Assembly: GCA_036850905.1 (NCBI GenBank)
Contig: CM072087.1
Coordinates: 37,365,689 to 37,429,688 of the forward strand
Direction of reading: 5' to 3'
From: Luffa acutangula
Taxonomy: Eukaryota; Streptophyta; Magnoliopsida; Cucurbitales; Cucurbitaceae
Length of the DNA stretch: 64,000 bases
A program made the translations under genes and the position numbers. This document shows, in pieces, positions 55,910 through 64,000 of the stretch (within the stretch, counting starts at the first letter, position 1; every line of letters begins with the position of its first letter). The notes under the pieces are model-generated. The model ran no database searches. It worked only from the letters and a program-made list of their open reading frames with translations, and had not been told where the DNA came from.

Positions 55910-57194
55910 TGATAGCGAGCATAGCTAGCTATCTTTATTTATTTAATTTAGCTAGTCTTTGATAATTATCTGCCATTTTATTGCACTTAATTGTTTATTT
56001 TGTAGGAAATGGTTGATTGGAGCTATAGCGCAATATTAGAGTTAATCGGGTGCTCGGGACGTGAAAAGATGCAAAGGAATGAAAAGAGTTAAAGAGGAAA
56101 AAAGTCAAATTTCGGTCAACAACGCTAGCTCTTGAGCGTCTCGACGCTCACATTCCATATCTGATTAGGCGCGTAAAGTTCACAGCATCGAGACGCTGCG
56201 ACCTTAGCGTCTCGACGCTGTGTTATTTCGCTTACTGAAATGTGCGTTTTGAAGGCAGCGTCTCGACGCTATGACGAAAAAAAACAGAATATAATGTCTT
56301 TTGCGGCTAGGTTTTTGGGGAGGAAGTTTTTGGGACGTTTTAGAGCCGTAAAACAGGGCAGAACAGAGCATCTTGGAGCAAAAGCAAAGGGAGCAAGTTG
56401 AAAATCAACCCATCGTTCGTGGGAATCGTGACGGGGACTTTCGATCTCGGCCTACATCGAGTTTTCTTTTCCCTTCCTTTCTTTAGCTAGACTTTATGGT
56501 TTTTACATGTTTAGTTGAGCTTGTAATTTTAATCATGAGTAGTTAAACTTGTAAGCTTAGGGATTGATGTAGTTGATTGTGTTTATGGATTGATTTATGG
56601 TTTAAGTTGTGCAATGTTATTATGTTTGTAATCTTGATTTAATGCTTTCAATTAATTGACCATTAGTTGAATGATTTAAGTTTCGAATCTAACTCGGGAG
56701 AGGGGATTTGATTTAGACTTACTCAAGATTGCATGACTAAAGTTTAGTTTCTAATTCGTGACGGTTTTAGATTAACTTTAGAATTGGTTAAAAGATCTCA
56801 TTGCCTTGCATGATTAATAAACTTAGATAGGGATATCAAGTTGGTTAATTTGCATGAGAATCAATTATACTCGGGAGAGGTAGTTGTGATTAAAGGGTCT
56901 TTGGCTCATAATTCCGTTGTGCATAATAACTTACTCCTTAAAATCAATCCTAGACTAAATCGACGAAATCAATTCCCTAAGTATTTTTCCCAATTGAATT
57001 TCTATTCTTTTACTTGCTTTGATTTAGTTTTCATACCATTCATTCATCACTTTTTGATCCCTAAATAAAATTGAGCGAGATAATTCACAATACTTGATTT
57101 GCTTAAAAATCCAATCCAGAGGACGACATTCGAATTTACTTTCACTATATTATTACTTGACCCGTGCGCTTGCGGTAGGAAAAGTCCACATCAG
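55910..57194 (+). mobile_element. S-family solo LTR (1285 bp) with GCGTG target duplication
   Basis: Starts TGATAGCGAGCATAGCTAGC and ends AAGTCCACATCA; GCGTG flanks it exactly (55905-55909, 57195-57199). It has four GCGTC..GACGC palindromes (56135-56270), then an ATATAATG TATA-like box near 56289 and GAGCCGTAAAACAGGGC. No coding frame. Confidence 0.95.
56135..56270. promoter_or_regulatory. Cluster of GCGTC-NN-GACGC palindromes in S solo LTR
   Basis: AGCGTCTCGACGCT (56135-56148), CAGCATCGAGACGCTG (56183-56198), AGCGTCTCGACGCT (56206-56219), CAGCGTCTCGACGCT (56256-56270). The last ends about 18 bp before the TATA-like box. Confidence 0.8.
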
Positions 57195-57889
57195 CGTGCT
57201 GGCCACTCTCGCCCATACAAATCAAAGGACAACCCCTCATTAACAGGAGTCTATAATCCACTCAGGATTGAGACTGAGTTGTCTAGGTCATCCTAGTAAA
57301 ATAGAAACCAAGCCAACTAACGGTGTTACAGTTAGTGGTTAACTATTTCGCGGTCCGGTCTTATGCAAACTCATTACAAAGGATACCCCCACTCGCATGT
57401 CAAACACATGAGCGCGTTGGATCATTGTGTTTATATCATAATACAAAGTGGGTCGTATTCATAGTGTCACCAGGATAAGGTACCCAGCCTTATCCTTGTA
57501 CTATAGACCTTTTAGGTTATTACTTGAACATCGATCCCCGTATGTCCCCACATACTAGTTCAAGTTACATAAAACAACCTGGGATCTTAGTTTATTGGAT
57601 TTGGGTCAAATAGTACAATATTTAACAATAACATTTTATTGCATAAACTAAATAACACTTTATTAAATACAAGTATAAAATTTGTTTACATTCACTATTT
57701 ACGAGTTTTATGGCATAAAACCCAACAAACTCCCACTTGAACTAAAACTCTAGTTTAGTGGGATGTACAACAATCTATTCAGCAGTGGGTGTATAAATAC
57801 ATGTATAAAACATATACAATGTACAAATACAATAAACTAGGGCATCACTATACCCATTACATAATGGTATCACTATACACATTACATTT

Positions 57890-59470
57890 CTCCCACTTGC
57901 CCTAGATTTCATCTTTGTACATGGCTCGTAGACCTAGACCTTCTAGATGACTCTCATACCCTTTAGCCGAGAGTGCCTTCGTGAATATTTCAATTTAATT
58001 GAATATGCTTGCTTGTCTTGGGCTGCAAAGTTCTTATGAATTTGCCACAGCACCACTGTATCACTATAAAGTCTGATGGGAAAGTTCACATTTGGAACAC
58101 ATTCCAAATCAGTCAAGAACTTTCTAAGCCTTACAGTCTCTTTCGCTACTTCACAAGCAGCTATATTTTCGGCCTATATGGTCAAGACTGTAATTATGTC
58201 ACACTATAGCTCCTTTGTAAAGTTTGACCATGGATACTGATTGATATCTGCTGACTATCCCTACAACATAATAGATGTCAGGCCTCGTGCAGAGCATTGC
58301 ATAGATTAAGCTGCCCACAGCGAAGGCGTAGGGAATCTTTCTCATATTCTCAATCTCTTGAGGTGTCATAGGAGACTATTCCTTTAGACAAGTGAACCCC
58401 ATGTTTGAAAGGCAATAAGCCCTTCTTGGAGTTCTGCATTGAATATCGGGACAACATTTTGTCAATATACGTTGCTTGAGACAGGGCTAGCGTTTTGTTC
58501 TTCCGATCACCGATTATTTCGATTCCAAGAACATATCAGGCCTATCCTAAATTTTTCATTTGGAATTGGGCTACTAGTCATTATTTTATGTCAGACAGAT
58601 ATCCTTATCAGTCTTAAAATCCATGTCGATGTATCCTGTAAGGATCAAATCCTTAGTCTCATACACGAGCATATAGTTCCTCTTTCTCCTCAGATACCTG
58701 AGGATATTCGTAACGGTTTTCCAATGATCAAATCTTGGATTAGATTGATACTTACTGACAATCCCTATTGCATAGGGCATTCGTCTCATGTCCTCAACTT
58801 CTTGAGGTATCTCAGGAAACAATTTCTTAGACAAAATGAATTCCATGCCTGAAAGGTAGTGAACCCTTCTTGGAATTTTGCATCTTATATCGAACTAACA
58901 TCTTGTAGATATAAGACACTTGAGACAAGGCTAGCTTTTTGTTCTTACGGTTCCTAACGATTTGGATATGAAGAACAAACTTTAGCTTCTCCCAAATTTT
59001 CATTTAGAAATGAGCTACTAGCTTATTTTACTAGTCAGTAAGATAACCTACATCATTCCCAATGACTAGGATATCAATCACATACAACACTAATAAATCT
59101 ACTATACTATTGATGATTTTCTTGTAAAGACAAGATTCATCAATGTTCTTGATCAAAGCCAAAAGATTTGATCACAGTATCAAATCTTATATTCCAAGAT
59201 CGAATTGCTTAGGTCAATCCATGAATGGATCACTTAAGCTTGCAAACCCCTTTTGCTTCTGATCATGCTAAATGAACCATTCTGCTTGAGACATGTAGAT
59301 ACTCTTCTCAAGATTACCATTCAAAAGGGTAGTCTTGACATCCATTCTTAATGGACAAGAGTTCTAACAGACTTCAACATGACGACATGAGATAAGAATT
59401 TTTTACAGTCCTCTGTCTCTGGGTATTTTGCCATAAGTCGAACCATAAGATTATGTCTCGTTTCTTCTTG
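57890..59470 (-). pseudogene. Copia reverse transcriptase and RNase H, inactive, with a duplicated part
   Basis: The RT region shows the YVDD position as YVID (59084-59073) followed by ILVIGNDVGYL. A clean stretch at 58846-58586 includes PQEVEDMRRMPYAIGIVSKY and LRYLRRKRNYMLVYETKDLI, typical of the end of copia RT before RNase H. The same RT segment is present a second time at about 58235-58590, offset about 440 bp. RNase H at 58200-57890 is a remnant with an AGTGCC..CTCGGCT-type end and no continuous frame. Inactive. Confidence 0.85.
58235..59030 (-). repeat. Tandem duplication inside copia element 2 pol, offset about 440 bp
   Basis: TTGAGGTGTCATAGGAGACT (58361) pairs with TTGAGGTATCTCAGGAAACA (58801), and CTTGAGACAGGGCTAGCG (58477) with CTTGAGACAAGGCTAGCT (58919). 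Both encode the same RT segment, so pol is longer than normal here. Confidence 0.8.
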
Positions 59471-60650
59471 TAGATACATTTGTAATCCATAGGTGTTACC
59501 CCATTAGATAGATCTACAAGATTCTAGATGGAATGGAAATCACATATTTCAATTTCGGGTCCATCACTTTAATCCAATTGGTTGTTGTTAACATTATTCA
59601 TTGCCTTATTCTAAGACAATGAATCCTCTAAATCATCATCAGGTATGACGATCTCGGCTTCAATTAAGCCCATGTAACGCTCAGATTGTAGAACAATCCT
59701 CCCACTATATTGAGGCACTCTCAACTTTTGAGATAGATGTAACTAACTTGTTGTGTTGGCCCTATCAACAACTCTTGTTAAAAGTCCATTACTTTAATCC
59801 AATTAGTTCTTGTTAACATCATTCATTGTCTTGCTCTAAGACAATGAATCCTCTAAATCATCATTAAGTATGACGATATGGACTTCAGTTAAGCCCATGT
59901 AACAGTCAGATTGTAGAACAATTCTCCCACTTCATCGAGGCACTCTCAACTCTTGAGATAGATGTAACTAACCAGTTGTATTGGCCTTATCAACAACTGT
60001 TGTTAAAGCGGTCCAGCAACATCAACAACCCTTGTTGACTTATCAACAACTCTTGTTGATATTTATGTAGCTTCATTAGTTAATTTACTTAAAACGATCT
60101 TACTTTGTGGCTTATTATTTCTTATGTGGTCTTCTTTTGAGAATGTAGCATTTGCAGGTACAATTTTTTTTATTCTCTTGCGGATTGAAGAAGGATCCAC
60201 ATCTCTCGTTTTCATGGGGCAGCCTACAAATAGGTATACTGTTTGAACAGTGTTCCAATTTCTTTTTGGGTTGGCCACAAGTACATGTGTTGGACTAAAA
60301 AATAACGTAAACTACTTTTACGCTTTATCCACAATTCAAAAGATGTTTAAGAAACACTATAGATGGAACGTTGATCGAAATATGCACTGCAGTCTACATT
60401 GCATGACCCCAAAACGAGTCAGGAAAATGAGCATAGCTCATAATGAATCGAACCATATTCAATAAGGTTCGATTTCTCCTATTTGATACACCGTTTTCCT
60501 AAGGTGTTTTCAAGGGTTTGAGAGTTGAGATGTAATTTCATGTTCTATCAAATAGTTCTTGGAATCTCAAGTCTCATATCTTCTATACCTCGATCAGATC
60601 GAAGTGTTTTTGTCATCTCACCTAACAAGTTTCCAACTTCAGTCTCAAAC
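59471..60650 (-). pseudogene. Copia integrase C-terminus and RT linker, degenerate
   Basis: A stretch at 60278-60063 reads MANPKRNWNTVQTVYLFVGC and then NATFSKEDHIRNNKPQSKIV, matching the integrase C-terminal part (KLCLFVGY, NATF.EEDH) of element 1. The SAPGTPQQNG region near 60490 is recognisable only in pieces. Multiple frameshifts. A 224-bp tandem duplication covers the linker. Confidence 0.75.
59559..60006. repeat. Tandem duplication, unit 224 bp, in copia element 2 linker
   Basis: GTCCATCACTTTAATCCAAT (59559) and GTCCATTACTTTAATCCAAT (59784). Both units run through AAGACAATGAATCCTCTAA, GCCCATGTAAC and GAGATAGATGTAACTAAC to CAACAACT(C/G)TTGTTAAA. Confidence 0.9.
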
Positions 60651-61104
60651 TGATAGCGAGCATCGCTATTTTTCTCTGATTAATTAAGCTACTCTTTTAC
60701 AATTATTTGCCCAAATTTATGCATTTTTATGTTTTATTTGTAGGAAGTATGTGTTTGAATCTTAATTCAGCAATTGGAGTCAAATGGAGTTCAATCCAAA
60801 AAAAAAAAAAAAATAGCGTCGCGACGCTCTCGGCAAATTTTCCAAAATCGCGATTTCGCAACAGCGTCACGACGTTGTCCATAGCGTCTCGACGTTGTCC
60901 ATAGCGTCTCGACGTTGTCGCCAGATTTTCTATAAATTCATCCTTTTGTGCTACGGATTGGGAGAGTCCAATTGGTGAGATTTTAGTCCTAATTTTGACT
61001 AGAGACCTTTGCTGGGAGCTAAAGCAAGGCCTACCTAGCATTCAATTCTCTTTACCCTTTACTTTGAATTTCTCAAGAGCTTTAGACTTAGTTGCATTAG
61101 GTTG
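60651..61104 (+). mobile_element. S-family LTR fragment (about 450 bp) inserted in copia element 2
   Basis: Starts TGATAGCGAGCATCGC after CAAAC. It keeps AGCGTCGCGACGCT (60815-60828) and further decayed palindromes, a TATA box (TATAAAT, 60930-60936) and CTTTAGACTTAGTTGC. It stops at about 61104, where copia integrase resumes, so the 3' two-thirds are lost. Confidence 0.78.
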
Positions 61105-61430
61105 AGATACTCATACCTTGAATAATTATCTATAATATAGATGAATTATTCATGCTCTCCCACTACTTTAACATATTGGATCACAAGGATCCAAATGTAC
61201 AAGCTCCAAGGGCTCTTTGGCTCTATAGTTCTTTTCAAGCAAAAGAATCTATTAGTCATATTTCCCTTAAGGCATGACCTATAAGGTAGCAGAGAGTTAT
61301 CTTCTAACTTGCTTAGAAGTATACCCTTGACCAATCTCCCAATTATATTGAGATAAATATGTCCTAACCTTAAGTACCAAAGAAAGGCATTTTCCTTTAG
61401 GAGAAAACCTTTGCCTTTCATTTCTTTAAG
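61105..61430 (-). pseudogene. Copia pre-integrase domain fragment
   Basis: 61421-61146 reads MKGKGFLLKENAFLWYLRLG, then HIYLNIIGRLVKGILLSKLE and SCLKGNMTNRFF. This is the GAG_pre-integrase domain (LWHLRLGHI and CxxC-type zinc site, here only partly kept). It precedes the integrase core in normal order. Confidence 0.85.
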
Positions 61431-61870
61431 TAGTAGCAGCCTCTAGCAACGCAGTATTTATGACTGCCTTACTCTTGATTAGTCTTAAAAAACATTTTTG
61501 TTATTTTCAGTTCAGCTGAACAAAAGTTAACTCCCTTTCTTGAAATGAACTGCGTTAGCAGGGAAAATTAAAGAGTAACATTGTTCCAGCCAATAAGATA
61601 CAAAAATCAAATTTCTTTGGATTTGAGGAATTATATACACATTATCTAATAATATGCATTTGCTCCCACTGGAAAAAATAACTTAACGTTCCTCATTGCT
61701 ACAGCCTAGGCAACCTCTCTAATTCAAAATTTTGAGAGTTATCTCAATAGCATGAAGCTATTGCCAATAATTCATTCCTTTTAATAAGAAGAACAAACGT
61801 GATTTGTGACTACGAAGGAAATAAATCACAGCATTCGACAATAATTATTTTACTATAATTCTAAGGCTAA
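61431..61870 (-). other. Decayed copia internal DNA
   Basis: Lies between the pre-integrase piece and the right LTR. Frames are broken everywhere. A protease/pre-integrase origin is likely from position; no zinc knuckle is seen. Confidence 0.4.
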
Positions 61871-61879
61871 AGCATACTG

Positions 61880-62640
61880 TAAAATTGATTAAGATCTAAT
61901 CCTAATCATGCAAAACAAAGAGAAAGAAAAACATACGTTAGTTGTCGTCCTGACTGAATTTTTTCCAACTCCTTGGACAATCACGAACAATTTCTTCTCT
62001 GCCAAATCTCCAAGATCAACACCAAGGGACACCACCACTTGATCTTCACCATTATTCTCACAGGGAATTATGAGGAGGATAGTTGGATCCTTGCGGTAAG
62101 GGAATTTTTCTTGGGAAAATTCCTTTGCTGCAAGAAAAAAAATTGCAGAGCGATCCCTACTCCTCTGGGAGCCCATCGAGGAAAAAACTTTCAGACGTGT
62201 AGTGTGGCTACAATTAGGGAGAGGGGGTTGCATCAATTGTGGAGAATAATCCACGTACATATCAATTACCATAACTGATACTTATTAAATTTAAAAATAA
62301 TTTGATTTAATTAATTAAAATAATAATAATTAATTAATTCACTAATTAATTAATTATCAAATTAAATATCATATATTTAATTTGACCTCTAATTGAATCA
62401 TATTCAATTATCTTTCTCTTATACAACCTATAGTTTTAATGTGCATCCAATGCACATTAATTTTAACCTATAGTTTTAATATGAACTCACTTCATATTAA
62501 AATTAATATTTGAACTCCTTCAAATATTTAATTCTTTCATAAATTAATTTTAAATCGAATTCAAAATAAATGTATATTATCAAGTTTAATCAAAATAAAG
62601 ATTATTTCAAGCAATTTAAATTGACCCTGATAGTGCTTCT
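61880..62640 (-). repeat. Truncated R-type LTR, probable 5' LTR of copia element 2
   Basis: Similar to the R LTR at 44860-45800: an ACCA...CTTGATCTTCACCATT region, a GAGAGAGG..TTG part, then the AT-rich sequence with TTATACAACCTATAGTTTTAATGTGC (compare CATTTAGCCTACAGTTTTAATGTGC) and TTGAACTCCTTCAAATATTTAATT. It lacks both termini. Confidence 0.7.
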
Positions 62641-63356
62641 TGGTTACTCGGAGGATCTTCCTAACTAACTGTGTTCAATTAATTAATTAACTCGGGATCC
62701 TGCAACTAATCTAATTAATTAATTTAAGGAACTCACCTGCTACCTTGCATGCATAGTCCGATGATCATCAAACTATATCTAATTAATTTAAAATAAACAA
62801 CCTAAGATCTCGCAATTTCTTAAGAAAATTAATTGCTTTAAACACAAGGGTCGGGAATTGAGTTAATTAAACATAATAAAAATTCAGATTCAACTAAGTC
62901 AATTTTTAACATGCATCTTAGGCCTATCAAAAATCTACACTAAACATGCGAGATTAGTGATGGACTTGCCTCAAACTAGTGATTATCTCAAATAATTGAT
63001 AAATTGCACAAAACTAAATTCTAAGAGGCGTCAATTCTAAGAACTCAATAACATGCATAGGTTTAAACAAGATTACATGGAAAAGCATCAAATAAATAAT
63101 AGGAAATACAATTATAAACAAGAAAACTCAGCCAAGGTCTCAATTCATTCAAAGCAATCCCCAATCCTACGATTCTATAGAGCTTAGCTACTTATCAGTG
63201 AAGGGAAACAACAATAAATCTCAAAAGAATGCATAAGAAACAACCCTAAAAGGTCTAAACAACTCAGAAAACAAAAAGAAAACGAAAGGAATCGTAAAAG
63301 TGCGAAATTTCTAACTTAACGACAGACTAAACCGAGACTTAACTTATATACAAATC
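62641..63356 (-). repeat. Degenerate S-like LTR, minus orientation
   Basis: Contains reversed S-LTR landmarks in weak form: ATTCTATAGAGCTTAGCTACTTAT (compare ATGTGTAGCTAAGTTG reversed) and CTCGGGATCC / GATCATCAAAC blocks. There is no palindrome cluster or end. Assignment is tentative; no gene seen. Confidence 0.4.
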
Positions 63357-64000
63357 TGTTGGGTTTTATGCCCTAAAACTCGTAGATAGTAAATGTACAT
63401 TTGACCGAACATTAATAAAGTGATGTATTATTTAGTGTTTGTATTATATCTTGTCTTAATAACCCTAATCCAATAAACTAAACATCCAAGGCTAATAGAA
63501 TGAAGCTTGAGCTAGTATGTAGGGACATACGGGGATCAATGTTCAAGTTTTAGCCTAAAGGGTCTGTAGTATAGGGATAAGGTTGGGTACCTTATCCTGG
63601 TGACACTATGGATACGGCCCGCTTTGTATATTGATACAAACGTAGTGATCCAACGCGTTCATGTGGTTGACATGCGAGTGGAGGTATCATGTGCAATGAG
63701 TTTGCACAAAGACCAGACCGCGAAATAGATTACCACTAACTGTAACACCGTTAGTTAGTTCGGTTTCTATTTCACTAGGATGACCTAGGCAACTTGGCCT
63801 TAATCCTGAGTGGATTATGGACTCCTGTCCATGAGGGATTGTCCTTTGATTTGTACGGGTGAGAGTGGCCTGTTCGCCGACTCAATAAGCCTACCATTTT
63901 GGGGACAAGACCGAGTGGGGAGCTGGGAACGTAGTCTTATAAGATGGAATTCACTCCTTCCCGATATTAGGGTAAGTAGAGGTGTGTTCCCTTAAGTGGT
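63357..64000 (+). repeat. R-family LTR start, runs off the right edge
   Basis: Starts TGTTGGGTTTTATGCCC at 63357 and is colinear with 53788-54440 through GGGACATACGGGGATCAATG, GGATAAGGTTGGGTACC, GATGACCTAGGCAACTTGG and GATTTGTACGGGTGAGAGTGG. It continues to the last base. Whether it is a solo LTR or a 5' LTR cannot be seen. Confidence 0.93.

Larger units (their letters stand above)
52909..57727 (-). repeat. R-family LTR shared by copia elements 1 and 2, with two insertions
   Basis: On the plus strand it runs from TACACCGGTATATCTC (inside U5; the LTR 3' end is missing) to GGCATAAAACCCAACA at 57727. It is the 5' LTR of element 1 (left) and, because AACTCCCACTTGAAC (reverse polypurine tract) follows directly, the 3' LTR of element 2 (right). 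TATA box at 53032-53025. It is interrupted by the R solo LTR 53788-55793 and the S solo LTR 55910-57194. Confidence 0.88.
57728..61870 (-). mobile_element. Internal region of R-family copia element 2 (highly degenerate)
   Basis: Minus-strand pol with the polypurine tract beside the LTR at 57727. Reading order from the right: pre-integrase segment (61430-61105), S-like insertion, integrase, linker, reverse transcriptase, RNase H. It has many stops and frameshifts and two internal tandem duplications. No gag with zinc knuckle is recognisable to the right of 61430. Confidence 0.85.

Overview
The window is transposon-dense nuclear DNA of a flowering plant. The family composition (Ty1/copia elements, long solo LTRs, CACTA, Cassandra, Tourist-like MITEs and a repeat built on CTATCAGTGATAG) reminds me of a cucurbit genome, but that is recollection, not a result. 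I see no rRNA, no convincing functional tRNA and no CRISPR. One compact gene looks host-like and intact: a single-exon cystatin-like protein at 41269-41607, with a TATA box and a poly(A) signal. Almost everything else is mobile DNA in several layers of nesting.

Layout. 1-1688: 5' end of a minus-strand Ty1/copia element (broken gag, PBS, LTR). 2162-3374: a non-coding unit of about 567 bp, two full copies and a stub. 3400-6820: AT-rich DNA with weak minus-strand exon candidates and an intact TRIM element (5289-5638). 6896-8200: a MITE, one CACTA terminus and a partial LTR. 8456-12622: two head-to-head pieces of one copia LTR family (called R here), holding an S-family solo LTR that itself holds an R solo LTR. 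13273-20125: a probable S-like LTR split by another R solo LTR and by a long TGTAAC...-type LTR (Q). Q carries a repeat element that in turn contains a complete Cassandra TRIM with 5S-derived LTRs, and a tRNA-derived SINE. 20822-22715 and 38174-40055 are paralogous copies that differ by reciprocal MITE insertions. 23929-31537: an R LTR interrupted by a fold-back MITE and by a complete 6.57-kb CACTA element (24847-31420) that keeps a TnpA-type gene but has lost most of TnpD. 31538-37714: an R LTR with PBS, split by a 3.4-kb gypsy-type solo LTR and an S solo LTR. 41269-41607: the cystatin-like gene. 44722-62640: two degenerate minus-strand R-family copia elements in tandem around a shared LTR, with five further insertions. 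63357-64000: start of another R LTR.

How the parts relate. The R LTRs (about 1.6-2.2 kb) flank the copia internal regions, so R is a copia family. The S LTRs (about 1.2-1.4 kb, TGATAGCG...CATCA) appear only as solo LTRs or fragments. R and S have inserted into each other repeatedly. Five elements have exact 5-bp target duplications (TTAAT, AACAC, GTATT, GCGTG, AACCC), which makes their boundaries secure. The copia reverse transcriptases are dead: the YVDD motif reads YVNG in one and YVID in the other.

The most interesting undescribed-looking signal is in the S LTRs: clusters of near-perfect palindromes of the type GCGTC(NN)GACGC, the last one only 14-20 bp upstream of the LTR TATA box in all five copies where both can be seen.
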